Made by a program: the position numbers and the translations under genes. A stretch of DNA of 64,000 nucleotides from NCBI GenBank assembly GCA_019054805.1, contig JAHQIY010000004.1, positions 6,634,001 through 6,698,000 of the forward strand, in the 5' to 3' direction. The stretch is from Brachionus manjavacas. Its lineage: Eukaryota; Rotifera; Eurotatoria; Ploima; Brachionidae. Below, in pieces: positions 11,918 to 22,710 of this stretch (positions within the stretch are counted from its first letter, which is position 1; every line of letters starts with the position of its first letter). The notes below the pieces were generated by a model that was not told the origin of the DNA, ran no database searches, and saw nothing but the letters and a program-made list of their open reading frames with translations.

Positions 11918-12803
11918 AGATAAAAATTCAGTAGAATTAAATTGAATTAAAGTGTGAACTCTTGAATTTATAATTGTTTTTTTCTGTATGAAATCATCTA
12001 ATTTATTTATGTTATTCTTACTTTTTTACGGGAAATTTAAATACTTTACAGAAACATTTTTGTTATAAATTCATCATACACAAAAAGGAGAATGATGGAA
12101 TTAATTTGAATTAGTTTTAATTTTTTATTCAAATATTCAAGACAAATATTTAGTTAATTTTTTAATTCTAACAAAATTGGTTTAATTTATTAATAAATTT
12201 GGCTCAAGTATTTCTTGATTAACTTTTAATGAAAATCTTTTTTTAATGTATTAAAAATTTAACATCTTACTTTAATGAGCAATTTTAATATTGTGCAAAT
12301 ACAAAATAAATTTTTTTTTTTTTAATTTAATATTTAGTCAACAAAGTTACTAAGATTTGCTTCTCACACAGTCTGCTGTAGCTCTTATTCTTATTTTTAT
12401 TCTTTTTTTTTTACTTTAATTATTACTTACCCAATTCACTATTTTTTTTTGAAATTACTAGAAACAATGTTTTTATTTCATGCGGCTGAAAGGAAGGACT
12501 AAGATCCATTCCAAACTGCCGGGGTTTAAACCCAAACTATATTTTAAATAAAAAAAAAAATAATATTTAGTTAAAAAAATTAAATTATCTTATCTTTAAT
12601 CTTTTAAAAATCAGCAAGTTAAATGAAAAATTTATGAAAACCCGGTATTTAAAATATATTATATCTAATTAATAGGATTTAAATTTTTATTTAGGGTGCA
12701 GTTTTTTCATATAATTATTAACTCTCTTGAATTGGTTATAAAATTTATTTAGAAAAAATTCATTAACAACAATCAAATATTTTAAATTTTATTCATAAAA
12801 ATA
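11918..12803. other. Intergenic AT-rich sequence with one dispersed-repeat copy
   Basis: No coding potential seen. The only distinctive part is 12484-12545, which begins GGCTGAAAGGAAGGACTAA and recurs at 15669-15726. The rest is AT-rich 3' UTR and spacer. Confidence 0.6.
12484..12545. repeat. Dispersed repeat, GGCTGAAAGGAAGGACTAA family, copy 1
   Basis: About 60 bp shared with 15669-15726: identical first 19 bases, then CATTCCAAACTGCC, GGGT and a common ending AACTATATTTT. It stands out by composition from the AT-rich surroundings. It is probably a conserved end of an unidentified mobile element. No ORF or inverted partner was found beside it. Confidence 0.55.
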
Positions 12804-13202
12804 ATGCTTAGCAATCTAATTTTCATCAATACAAATCGATCATTTTTTGATGGTTTTTTCAGCGATCTAATTCAAAAATTGCTGGTTATTTTTCTTGCAG
12901 CTGTCGGAATGATTAAAGTCTACCACTCAACCCATTTGATCCAAAGCTTGTTAAAAAAAATATTAAATTATGATAGTGTAAAAAACATTATTGTAGACGC
13001 TGATTTTATGCAAGAGCTCAGATCCATACCAAAATCTAGTAAAAAATGTCCTAAGTTATCAAAACTTCCTCGAAAAAACAACATGAGAACTATTAATGAA
13101 TCTTTGACAGATGACGAAATCAGTAATCAACTAGAAAACCTCAACTATAGACCAAGATGCTGTGGAAAATGTTGTGGATCAAGAGATAAAGGGCGAACAT
13201 AA
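12804..13202 (+). CDS. Unidentified small membrane protein, Cys-rich C-terminus
   Basis: I do not recognise this 132-residue ORF. It starts with ATG and has one strongly hydrophobic segment (about residues 20-40, QKLLVIFLAAVGMI) followed by a basic, Lys/Pro-containing middle (78-94) and a C-terminal cysteine cluster RCCGKCCGS at about 119-127. Codon usage and composition are less AT-extreme than the flanks, and AATAAA-type sequence follows the stop. It is the fourth plus-strand ORF in series after PBDC1, TSSC4 and TMEM128. It could be one exon of a longer gene. Confidence 0.5.
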   Translation: MLSNLIFINTNRSFFDGFFSDLIQKLLVIFLAAVGMIKVYHSTHLIQSLLKKILNYDSVKNIIVDADFMQELRSIPKSSKKCPKLSKLPRKNNMRTINESLTDDEISNQLENLNYRPRCCGKCCGSRDKGRT

Positions 13203-14340
13203 AAAATTTGATTACCTTAAAAAATAAAAAGGAGATGAAGCAAATTTATTTTTATTAAAAAAAATATTTTTTATGGCAAAATATTAATAAATTATAAATT
13301 AAATTAAAAGATTCTGTATTATTAAATTATAAATTAAAAAATTTCATTCCAAATATGTGACTCTACTAAAAGATATTTATCACTTATTTTTCTTTATATC
13401 AGAGACAAGATAAATCCATGTTTTACATGATTATTGAATTTTCTTTTAAACAAGACATTAAAAAAAATTAAATAATAGAATTCTCTTATATTTGAGAAAA
13501 TACCACAATCTTGACCTGTAAATTAATATCAAATTTTAAATTTTATAACTAGATTAAATGGACTGTTTGCTGTCCACAATAAAAATATAAATTATGAATT
13601 TTTTATCTTTGATTCGGAACAGTATTGTCAATGATTTTAAACGAATGAATAATTTCTTTTAGTTGGATTTCTATAAAGCTTTTTATTATTTATTCGAAAG
13701 GTTTATTAAAAGAATTTATTACAATTTGAGCTATTTTTCACTCTGGAAACAGAAACCTATGATTGAAGTAACGAGTAGCTCACATTATCATAACAAGGAT
13801 AAAACCATGTTTTATTAGAAATAGTATAGAATTAGCGTTCCAAAAAGATTTAGATTTACTAAAGAATTTTTAAGAATCATTTCTACTAATGACGAAATCA
13901 AGCATTAACTCTTTGGACTATTTATAACATTAAAGATTAAAATTCAGAAAATAAATATAATAACTATCAAGCTGAAAATATGAATATGAATTACCGTATT
14001 TCTTCAAGTAAAAGAAAGTTCGGTCATCAAAGCATTTTGATTATTCGAAAATTCTAACTCCCAAAAATTGACTCAAATATCCATTTTTTTTTCATTTAAT
14101 AGAGACTAAAAAATTAGGAATAATTCAAATTTTAAGTAAAAATAAAAAAAAAAGAATATAATAAAATATAATTAAAAAAATATATTGAAGACAATTAAAG
14201 AATTAAAAGGGGAGCTTGGACCAAAGTGAAAAGGCACACTTTTGCTCAAAAAATTTATACACCTGCACTTATTCAGAATCAATGTATGAATTAACAAATG
14301 AAAAAAATATAAAAAATTATCAATTAATTAAATGAAACTA
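13203..14340. other. Intergenic, no feature seen
   Basis: About 1.1 kb of AT-rich sequence without ORFs longer than chance, recognisable repeats or RNA structures. Confidence 0.6.
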
Positions 14341-14341
14341 A

Positions 14342-14790
14342 TTTTTTTAGCTCTTTTATTCATGTTAGCTGTTTGATCTTCGTTGGTTTCAAGCGGTCGA
14401 GCTCTACCGCGTTTAGTTGGTAAATTACAGTTGATTTCTTGTAAAATATTTTTATCCGGTTGCTCAACAATCAGATTCTCAACATCATCATTATTAACCA
14501 TAATATATTTTTGAATTATTTCTTCATTGCTTGAACTACTGTCGTATTCAATAACTAATGAATCATTATCATCATTATATTCGAATTAATTGTCAATAGT
14601 TTCAATTTCTTGCAAATTTAACGCTTTGTTGGTCTTTGCCGGTTTCCTTTTTTTCGATTTTGACCTAAAGGAACATCTTTAGCATTTGGATGCCAAATCA
14701 CGACAAGAAATAGCTAGCACATGTTTACAGATATTTTTTTTTCCAGTGTTGACAAGAACAAGAAATTATTTTCCAATCGCCAAAATCCAT
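14342..14790 (-). pseudogene. MULE-type transposase remnant (SWIM zinc finger end)
   Basis: On the minus strand, reading down from about 14790, the sequence encodes DWKIISCSCQHWKKKICKH, a SWIM C-x-C-xn-C-x-H zinc finger, then after a frameshift a basic linker (VPLGQNRKKGNRQRP) and TKRGRARPLETNEDQT. This order, SWIM finger then Lys/Arg-Gly-Arg-Pro tail, is that of the C-terminus of Mutator-like transposases and of the plus-strand remnant at 46.2-46.9 kb. The DDE catalytic core is missing, so this is a dead fragment. Confidence 0.6.
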
Positions 14791-15668
14791 AAATAATAAT
14801 ATTATATATTGAAGGCGATGTAAAGTTATAAATATTGTCCAAATTATCTTAGCTAATTATCCTTTTATTTTTTATACAAAAAAAAAATAATTTATGTATC
14901 AGTATAATTAATTTTTCTATCTGATACATTTTTGTTATTTGAAATTTAGTATCTATTTTTTATTTTTTTTTCTATCAGAAGAATGAATTTTTATATCATC
15001 ATAAAATTTAAGTCCTTTATTTTTGAATCGATTTATCGTTGTTTGTTCCACTCATTTAAACTCGATTTATTCAATCTTATGGTCATTTATTTATTCGAAT
15101 ATATAAATACAAAATATAAAACATACAATTAGGTAAAAAAAGTATTTTATCGAGTCAGTTAGTCCAGAATTGTGACATTCAGAGCACCATTCAATTAAAA
15201 GAACACTGAAAGCTTGATCATATCCACTGCAATTTTTATGAGTCAGATCTTCTTCTTTTGACAATTGTTTAATGAAAAAAGTAGTTTTTCTATCAAAAAT
15301 CTTTTTAATTATTTTATTGACTTATTTGTTTTCTTACCGAGCTAGAGCTCCTTCAGAATAAATTTTAAAAAAATTAAATAACAATCTCAATAAAGTTAAA
15401 AAAATAAGATCAAATAAAATGAAATTTTATTTTTTTCAATAGGGTGTTACATGTGACTCATGCAACATTGTTAAAACAACTATACACCTGAAACATTCCA
15501 AAAAAAATTTAAGCTCTTCGACACCTATTTCGAAAAAATTAATACAACACAAAATCTGTCTAATAAAACAGAACTCTGTTCTAACTTTAGTCATTTTTTC
15601 GTCCTACATTTTTAATTCTTTTATTGTATTTATTTAATTTTTTTTTTAAGTATGAACTAAAAACATTT

Positions 15669-15726
15669 GGCTGAAAGGAAGGACTAACATTCCAAACTGC
15701 CAGGGTATTACCGGAACTATATTTTT
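15669..15726. repeat. Dispersed repeat, GGCTGAAAGGAAGGACTAA family, copy 2
   Basis: Second copy of the roughly 60 bp repeat at 12484-12545, in the same orientation, differing by a few substitutions and a 3-4 base indel after GGACTAA. It lies within the broken LINE A copy. Confidence 0.55.
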
Positions 15727-16184
15727 AATAATAAATAATAATATAATGTAGCATAGTTGAAGTAACACGAAAAAAAGAGGAAATAATAAGTTAGTAATTA
15801 CACAATGGAGTTGGGTAATCAATTTATCTTGATTCGAAACCAGCTATGTATTCCTCCAACAGTCTTACTACAAATGGAATAGAATGACTCAGTCCTGTCC
15901 CAACATATCTCTCAATCAACTCAAAAAATTTGTAGTATTTTTTAAATTAATTATATCAAATATTTTATAATCTTTTCTTTTTTACATAATTGGTCATTGA
16001 AAATTTGTTTATCAAAGAGTAGCTCATGCTTGTAAAATATTGTCTAACTGACTTAAAAATGATAATTCTATTTTTCGAATTTTTTTTTTTGTGCAAAATT
16101 ATTTTCAAAATTAAACATGTCTTCAAAAAATTAAATTTTAAAAAACAAGAATATAGATTAAAATCTTAAAAAGAAAAATTTTTT

Positions 16185-16335
16185 TGAATGCATCTATCGG
16201 CATCGATGGTACACAAATTGAGTTTGTAAGCGAATTCACATACTTAGGAAGCATCATCAGGACAGCGATGGAACACAGAGACATAAGAATAGAACGATTC
16301 GAAAGAGAAAGTAGAATTATTTTATACATTTTTTT
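16185..16335 (+). pseudogene. Reverse-transcriptase fragment (second LINE family)
   Basis: The plus strand reads GIDGTQIEFVSEFTYLGSII followed by RTAMEHRDIRIERF, the familiar end of a non-LTR reverse transcriptase where F-x-YLGS-I precedes a D-I-x-x-RI motif (RTE/Craig-like elements). Only about 50 codons survive. It is inserted in opposite orientation within the older LINE A copy. Confidence 0.55.
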
Positions 16336-16800
16336 GCTAACTTAACATCGCCTTCAAGGCGCTCAATGGAATAAATAAAATTAAAAAAAAAAAAATTAAG
16401 TAAGCAATTACCCTTGAGGTTAATTTAAGGCCTCGTGACAAAATATGCTGGGTTATAATACCATATTTTAGCATTGGAATTGATCTAACAGCTGAATTTG
16501 AATTGCATGTATTCTTTTAATATTAGTTTCTGATAATGAGTTTATTTAGGAAATAGTAATTATTATTTTTTTATTTTTATTATTTTTTTTGTACCGAACT
16601 AAAGAATCTTCGAATTAAATAAAAAGAATAAAACATTAAAAAAAATTATAACATAGAATAAAAATTAATAATAAAATTTATTTTATTGCTGAACAGAAAT
16701 TAAAAAAAGAAATTTTATGATCTAAAAATATTTATGAACCTGGATTAAATTGATGTCATGTAATTTGATATCAAAAAAATCTACTGTTATGTCTTGTTAT

Positions 16801-17280
16801 TTATTTAGTTGTTTTCTTACCGAGCTAGAGCTCCTTCAGAATAAATTGTAAAAAAAATAAAAAATTAATAAAAATAGAGTTAATTAAATAAGATAAAATA
16901 AAAATTATAATAAAGTAAATAAGTTTAAAAAAAATGTAAAGAAAATTTAAAAGACATTTTTATTATTTATTATTTATTTGTTAACTGTACCGAGCTTAAG
17001 CTCCTTCAGAATAAAAATAAAAAAAAAAAATAAAAAAATAAAAATTAAGTTTAAAATTTATTAATTTTATTTATTTGTTTTCTGTACCGAGCTAAAGCTC
17101 CTTCAGAATAAATTAAAAATAAAATAAAAAAAAAAAAATAAAAATAAAATTAAAGTTAATAAAATTAGATAAAAAAAAAAAAAGAATCAAAATAGAGTAA
17201 ATAAGCTAAAAAAAATTAAAGTTGAAAAGACATAAATTGGAAAAGATTGTTTCATGTGGCACATGTTTAAATAGTTCAAA
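16801..17280 (-). repeat. Three tandemly arranged LINE-A 3' ends
   Basis: The LINE A 3' terminal sequence (plus-strand core TACCGAGCTAAAGCTCCTTC with AT-rich flanks) occurs at 16801-16845, 16966-17015 and 17068-17112. The last copy extends to about 17280 and matches 20753-20905 nearly base for base (AAAGACATAAATTGGAAAAG, CATGTGGCACATGTTTAAAT). Together with 15322 and 20706 this makes five copies in 5.4 kb. GAGCTAAAGCTC is itself a short hairpin, perhaps the 3' recognition structure of the element. Confidence 0.65.
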
Positions 17281-18187
17281 ATCAAAAATAAAATCAAAAA
17301 ATAGAAATAAAAATATGAAAAAAGCTTATGAGAGTTAGAAGTAAAATTAAAAGTAAAAATCAGACATTTATTGAAATAGGTTGTTACATCGTTCTAAATT
17401 TTGAAAATTCGTTAATTGTACAATTTACCGGATGTTTTAAAAAAATTACTATTAACACATGTGTCTCAAAGGTAAAAAGTAAAAATATAAATAAACAAAA
17501 ATTTAGATGATATGTTAATTGGCTGCTCCCTATCTGGATATTTTTTCTATCTGGATACAATCATGATGGCCTTAAGAGATAAATTTATTTTCGAATTATT
17601 TAAAAAATTCGTTACAAAATATTCCATATTTATCACATACTTGTTAGAAAAAAATAAATTAACAGATAAATTATCTTCAGGTGTTTTAAACTGTTATGTA
17701 AACAAAAAAACTAAAACTTTTTTATAAGTAGTATTCTTTTCTCAAACGGTACTTTTAGATACTTAAAAACTTCACAGTTGACTGAGCTTCTCAATAAGAT
17801 ACGGTTTTAATTAAAAGAGCCGTCTTGAGCGACGTTTTTGGCTGTTAAGCTTGTCAAGTGGATTGATAGTGTGAACTATAATTAGTGTTTATTGTGGTCT
17901 AAAAATTTTGATTTTCCTCTGTTTTGTTGACTTAGTGATTTTTATTCAAAAAATCGATGATTCTTAGTTGTTTCTTCAGAGCGGAATATCAGAAAATGTT
18001 TGACCCTAATTTAAGGATCAATTTTACATTACTTGATAATAGACTAAATTAGAAAAAATGTAGATCTAATTGGCTGGTCATGTCACCACCTACTGGCACA
18101 GTTCAAATATTTAAAATCAATAACCATAGTAAATAATCAATAAATTGTTTTAGATAATCAGTAAAAGCACAGTTTAAAAATAACAAA
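17281..18187. other. AT-rich spacer, no supported gene
   Basis: Two short open frames (17328-17510 and 17512-17727) are present but show no recognisable family or convincing codon bias. 17740-18120 is somewhat less AT-rich and may include the promoter and 5' UTR of the ORF that starts at 18188. Confidence 0.4.
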
Positions 18188-18565
18188 ATGACAATACCAT
18201 TTGTCGATCAACCCAGCAATACTTCACCGTGTCCTATTTATAATGTGTTCAAAATTAATCAAATTGTCCACGATAACAACTTGAAGTACAGTACTGAAGT
18301 AATCGATGACTACGATCAAGATTACGATCTTACCATTAGTGACGCGAAGCAGTTAAAAATATCAGCTATCTCTGAAAGATTAACTAATTGTTGTGATAAA
18401 GCAGTGGAGACAAGCAGCGCTGTTCGATCAATCGGAAACACAATTGATCAGAATTATTTTGGGAAAAATAATGGTAGTATCAATGATAGTCCAGCAAGTA
18501 ATTTAGGAAGAAGAATTTTGTGTAGTATAAATACAGTTGTTAAATTTATAAATCGTTTTGATTAA
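18188..18565 (+). CDS. Unidentified 125-aa protein
   Basis: An intact ORF with ATG, balanced amino-acid use and normal stop, in a region otherwise full of dead transposons. The product is soluble, acidic in the first half (YDQDYDLTISDAK, about 43-55), with a Ser/Asn-rich second half and a short amphipathic end (LGRRILCSINTVVKFINRF). There are three cysteines and no signal peptide or membrane segment. No family recognised. Sequence downstream contains AATAAATTATAAG, a possible polyadenylation signal. Splicing to other exons cannot be excluded. Confidence 0.5.
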   Translation: MTIPFVDQPSNTSPCPIYNVFKINQIVHDNNLKYSTEVIDDYDQDYDLTISDAKQLKISAISERLTNCCDKAVETSSAVRSIGNTIDQNYFGKNNGSINDSPASNLGRRILCSINTVVKFINRFD

Positions 18566-19035
18566 AAGATACATCCTAATAAATTATAAGCTTGATTTGT
18601 AAATTTTTATAAAATGATTTTGTTATATTAAAATTTCCAATAATTTTAAATAAATTTTGAAAATCAAAAGCTTTTATTTCTATTTGAAACCATTTCAACT
18701 AGCCATTTGGTTTTAGGTTGATCAAAGTTCGAATTAAGACTTAAAGAGATTAGATTAACTCCAGCGATTAGATAGTTTGGTAAAATTAATACCTAAAAAA
18801 GAGACGTTATTATTTTTTTTATTATTCTTTTTCACTTAAATTAATTTATATAAAATTTTTCACTTAAATTTTATTTTATATAGTGCAAGCTTATTCATTA
18901 AAGACACATAAATTGTTCTCAAATCTATGTTTATTTTAATTTACAATTTCTTTTTTTGTTTTGTTATTTTTTAAAATCCATTCAATTTGAGTTTATTGAA
19001 ATAATTAATTACAGTAAAATTCTTGATTTTACTTT

Positions 19036-19081
19036 CACATTTTGGACAAGAACCGAAAAATTGGTTCTTGTCCAAAATGTG
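19036..19081. repeat. Perfect 19-bp hairpin at start of LINE B
   Basis: 19036-19054 (CACATTTTGGACAAGAACC) is the exact reverse complement of 19063-19081, with an 8-base loop. The right arm is also the beginning of a coding stretch for a zinc-finger-like CPKCGHFNNAG segment, so the left arm looks like an inverted duplication of it. Confidence 0.85.
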
Positions 19082-20600
19082 GTCATTTTAATAATGCTGG
19101 TTTTGTGAACAAGACTGATCACCAAATATGTGATCAAAAACATATAAATTAAAATTATGGAAAAAACAATTGTGATCAATGTTTTTATTTATTTGATCAA
19201 AGTTTCATTTAAAGTTATTTAAAAAAAAGTTAACGTGTTTAGACCTTTCAAAGCTAAAAGATTGCAATAGTAAAAATATCTCGTTTTCGAAACAATCGGA
19301 AAAAGATAAATAAAAGTTCTAAGAAAATTGAAATCAGCGAATCTTCCAAGATTTATGATGAACTTTTTAAAAAAAAAAGGAAATAAAACCTTTAAACGAG
19401 CATGAGTCGGTGAAAATAATTGTCCATATTTTTTATGAAAACATTAAAAATGACAAATTTGAGCCATTGTTGATCTTTTCAGATTTAGAAAAAGTCTTAA
19501 AAAGTTTAAAAAATAATTAAAATACAGGCTTTGATAATAAATGCAATGAATTATTTAATTATTGTTTATATGTTAAAATTTAATTTGTTTACTAACAATA
19601 TAGGTAAGGTATTTTAAGAAAGGTTGTGTTTCACCCAAAGAAAGGTGTTATAAGCGAGCCCGAGTGATTATCGTCCAATTTCGGTCTCAACTTCAATCGT
19701 TAAGCTCCTTGAAACTCTTTTACTCAGTAAAATTGGCTGTCTTAAGGAAATTCATCCTTATCAATTTGGCTATAATAAGAATTTAACATATAGACATGCG
19801 AATTTTCTAACAAATGAAGTTACAGACTTTTATAAGCTAAGTGGGTCAAAACTAAACGTAGTTAGTCTTGATGCAAGTAAGGCGTTTGAAAAGCTTTGAC
19901 TAAATGCCCTTTTCTTAAAATTAAAGAGTGGAGAATATTGTGTGTTTATTATAATATGTCTTAGATGATTGTTAGGCATGATAGTAAAATAGGTACGACT
20001 GAAGGTGTTAAAAAAGGAGGTGTATTATCTCCTCTTCTTTCAACTTCTTCATTAATGACCTCTTGAATGACTTAACTGAATTGAACGTTGGTGAAAATAT
20101 TAATCGAACGAACCTTTCAACCATAGCATTTTGCGATGATATTTTATTATTATCACCTTCAATTTCACAGTGTCAAAAACCTCTTGAAAAATGCGATGCT
20201 TTTTCAAAACATTAGAAAATTGATTTTAGTGTAAAAAAGTCAGCAGCCCTATTAATCTAAAAAAGTAAAGTTAAGGATCTATCCTATTTCACTCTAAATA
20301 GCAAAGTAATACCTCAAGTTCAAATTGTAGTTTATTTGGGTTTACCAATTGGAGAAAGGGGGTTTGTATCGGATTTTATTGAAGAAAGATGGAAGAAAGT
20401 AGGGAAAAGTTTTTACTCTACATGGCCTTGGTTCTAAGCTAAATATGACTAGCCTTGATATTGTTGGTTTTTATACAAACAACTTCAACGGATTTGACAA
20501 ATGCAAAATTTACCACTGAAAAGAGCATTCGGTATTAAGAAATACATCTTAATAGCGTTTTAAAAATTTGCAAGATTTAGGACAATGTAAGATGCAGTAA
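19060..20600 (+). pseudogene. LINE B: decayed zinc-finger/reverse-transcriptase retrotransposon
   Basis: In shifting plus-strand frames the region encodes, in order: a Cys-rich zinc-finger start (CPKCGHFNNAG), linker text with PKKG-type motif near 19640, RT motif 1 DYRPISVSTSIVKLLE, YQFGYNKNLTYRHANF, motif A with VVSLDASKAFE, motif B GVKKGGVLSPLLFN-FFINDL, the catalytic box FCDDILLLSPS, and VYLGLPIGERGFV. The FCDD replaces the common YADD/FADD but retains both aspartates. At least four stops and several frameshifts prevent expression. The N-terminal finger plus this RT type suggests a Rex/CR1-group or R2-like architecture; the clade is not settled. Confidence 0.7.
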
Positions 20601-20705
20601 AAGTCGAGTCTATTTTTTAAAACAGTACGTCAAAGTAAAATTTACAATGATTTATTGATTTTTTTTAAAAGTCTTTATAATTTATTTAACCAAAATTATT
20701 ATTTT

Positions 20706-22150
20706 TATTTATTTATTTGTTTTCTGTACCGAGCTAAAGCTCCTTCAGAATAAATAAAAAATAAAATAAAAATAAAATTAAAGTTAATAAAATTAGATAA
20801 AAAAAAGAATCAAAATAGAGTAAATAAGCTAAAAAATGAAAGTTGAAAAGACATAAATTGGAAAAGATTGTTACATGTGGCACATGTTTAAATAGTTCAA
20901 GTTTCAGGAAAAAAAGGTAGCAATTACACAATGGAGTTGGGTATTCAATATATCTTGATTCGAAACCTTCTTTGTATTCTTTCACCAGTCTTTCAACCAA
21001 TGGAATAGAATGACTCAGTCCTGTCCCAACATATTTCTCACTCATCTCAAAAAGACGATTCGAGACTGTTAGTTATTTTAGTTTATTAAAAGCTTCATGT
21101 TGCACGATGTTGGAGGGAGTATCATATTTTAACTTAAGGATAGATCTTACTGCTGTATTCTGAAATGCTTGTAGTTTTTTGATATTATTTTCTGAAAATG
21201 AATTCAAGCAAGGAAAAGAATAGTCTAAAATCGATCCGACTAAAGATTTATATAAATTTCCTAGTGTGCTTTGATTGAGACCCCATTTTTTGTTTGACAA
21301 TATCTTAATAATATTAAGCCTTTTGTTGCAGCGTTCTTTAATTTCGTCTACTAGTATATTAAAGTTTAACTTAGAATCAAATTTAATACCAAGAAACTTG
21401 ATTTCTTTTTGGCTCACTATTCTGTTTCCATAGATTTTTAAGTTTAGATTATCACCCTCTTTTTTGTACCTAGAAAAGACTACTGAACACGACTTTTCAA
21501 CTGATATCTTCATTTTCCATTTAATAAGCCATTGTTCCAATTCGTTGGTGTATTTATTTATCTTATTTTCAAGGTTCCCTTTTTTGTTAAAAATGAAGAA
21601 TGTAACAAGATCATCTGCGAAAAGCACAGAGTATTCATTATTTGTTTTGTTTCTTTTTGGGATGTCATTAATAAATAAACTAAATAAAAGAGGATTAATT
21701 ACTGAGCCTTGAGGAACACCTGCAGTTATTTGATATTCTTCGCTCAGATGATCATTCACATTTACTTTAAATGTCCTACTATCTAAAAAGGATCTAATCC
21801 AGTTAGTCAAGTAATGAGGTGGATTCATTTTAATCAATTTAAAAAGTAGACCTTCATGCCAAACCCTATCAAAGGCTTTAGAAATATCAAAAAACAGGCC
21901 GCAAACTCTTTTTTTTCTATTAAATGATTCCACAATTTTTTGAATTAAAAAGAAAAGATTATCTGATGTTCACCGGTGTTTTCTAAATCCAGACTGCTCC
22001 TGGATAAGGAGTGAATTTAGTTCCAAAAAATTGTATAATCTTGAAAATACCATGCGTTCCATGAGCTTTCCTAAACAACTCGTTATACTAATTGGTCTAT
22101 AATTTAAAGGATCTTGTAAAGAAGAGGCTTTTAACCAAAATAATGTCTCA
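20706..22150 (-). pseudogene. LINE A: jockey/CR1-like reverse transcriptase, nearly intact RT
   Basis: On the minus strand from about 22150 the frame encodes DPLNYRPISITSCLGKLMER, QSGFRKHR, then an in-frame TGA (21972-21970), then continuously to the TAA at 21073: LFFDISKAFDRVWHEGLLFK, GVPQGSVINPLLFSLFINDI, the catalytic SVLFADDLVTFF and FLGIKFDSKLNF. After the TAA a frameshifted continuation (SEKYVGTGLSHSIPLVERLV, about 21045-20925) gives the usual C-terminal end. The element finishes at 20706 with the hairpin-bearing 3' end and an AAATA-rich tail. The endonuclease domain is absent, so it is 5'-truncated. Clear jockey/CR1-superfamily RT. Confidence 0.85.
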
Positions 22151-22192
22151 TTTTGTAAACAAACACGAAATGATAAAAAAAAATTAAACCTG

Positions 22193-22503
22193 AAATGTTA
22201 GATTTCAGCCCTAAGACTTCACTTGTTGTAATTGATCATATTTTTAAGAACAATCGTGGTTTGGTTGATTCAATTGAAAATGTTGTTTCACTCATTAGTT
22301 GGAATATGTCACAAAAAAAGAATTTTTTCCATTATTTTAATATTTTAAATGACTAACTAAAAGTCGATTTTTCTAGATAATTCTATTTCATATATAATTT
22401 TTTTGTAATTATGTAATTAACTATACCTTAGACATTTTTTTTGTACTTTTTATAAACTTGCCTATGAGGCTTAATTAAATGAATAAATAAATAAATAAAA
22501 TTA
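22193..22503 (+). pseudogene. LINE 3' fragment with (AAAT)n tail, inserted into opposite-strand element
   Basis: The plus strand contains a 55-codon open stretch (PEMLDFSPKTSLVVIDHIF... to a TAA near 22360) followed by an AT-rich 3' UTR, a GCC...GGC short stem and an AATAAATAAATAAATAAA tail at about 22480-22500. The organisation copies the end of the LINE at 56.7 kb. It interrupts the minus-strand zinc-finger ORF that reads up to the tail at 22505. Confidence 0.5.
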
Positions 22504-22504
22504 A

Positions 22505-22710
22505 CTTGAAAATTAACAGAGTGTTTTTTACCGATATGGAGTTTGACACCGCGTTTATTCTTTATCAAAGCCTTGCATATTGAGCACAAGACCGGACTCG
22601 CATTGCTCAAAGCGACTGTTATCTTTTTTTTTGCTTCAAATTCTTAACTGTTCCAAAATTTTTCAGGAAGATTTTGGTCATTAATAAATAAATCTTCACT
22701 TTCAAAATTC
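22505..22710 (-). pseudogene. LINE ORF N-terminus with CCHH zinc finger
   Basis: Starting at an ATG at about 22710 the minus strand encodes MNFESEDLFINDQNLPEKFW, one TAA, then ITVALSNASPVLCSICKALI and KNKRGVKLHIGKKH. The pattern C-x2-C-x12-H-x4-H is the finger found at the N-terminus of several LINE ORFs. It probably belongs to the same or a related element as LINE A/B; the remainder is displaced by the plus-strand insertion. Confidence 0.55.

Larger units (their letters stand above)
15322..16560 (-). pseudogene. Broken copy of LINE family A (minus strand), with nested insertions
   Basis: Three blocks are homologous, in the same order and orientation, to the better preserved LINE at 20706-22150: 16420-16560 matches 21115-21205, 15786-15935 matches 20910-21060 (shared GGAATAGAATGACTCAGTCC), and 15322-15362 is the same 3' end (TTCTGAAGGAGCT...AGCTCGGTA on the minus strand). 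Between the blocks lie a foreign reverse-transcriptase fragment on the plus strand (16185-16335) and the dispersed repeat at 15669-15726. This is a jockey/CR1-like retrotransposon end broken by later insertions. Confidence 0.55.

Noticed and set aside
17328-17727. Two open frames of 60 and 71 codons
   Set aside because: No family resemblance, AT-driven composition and position beside LINE-A 3' ends; likely chance.
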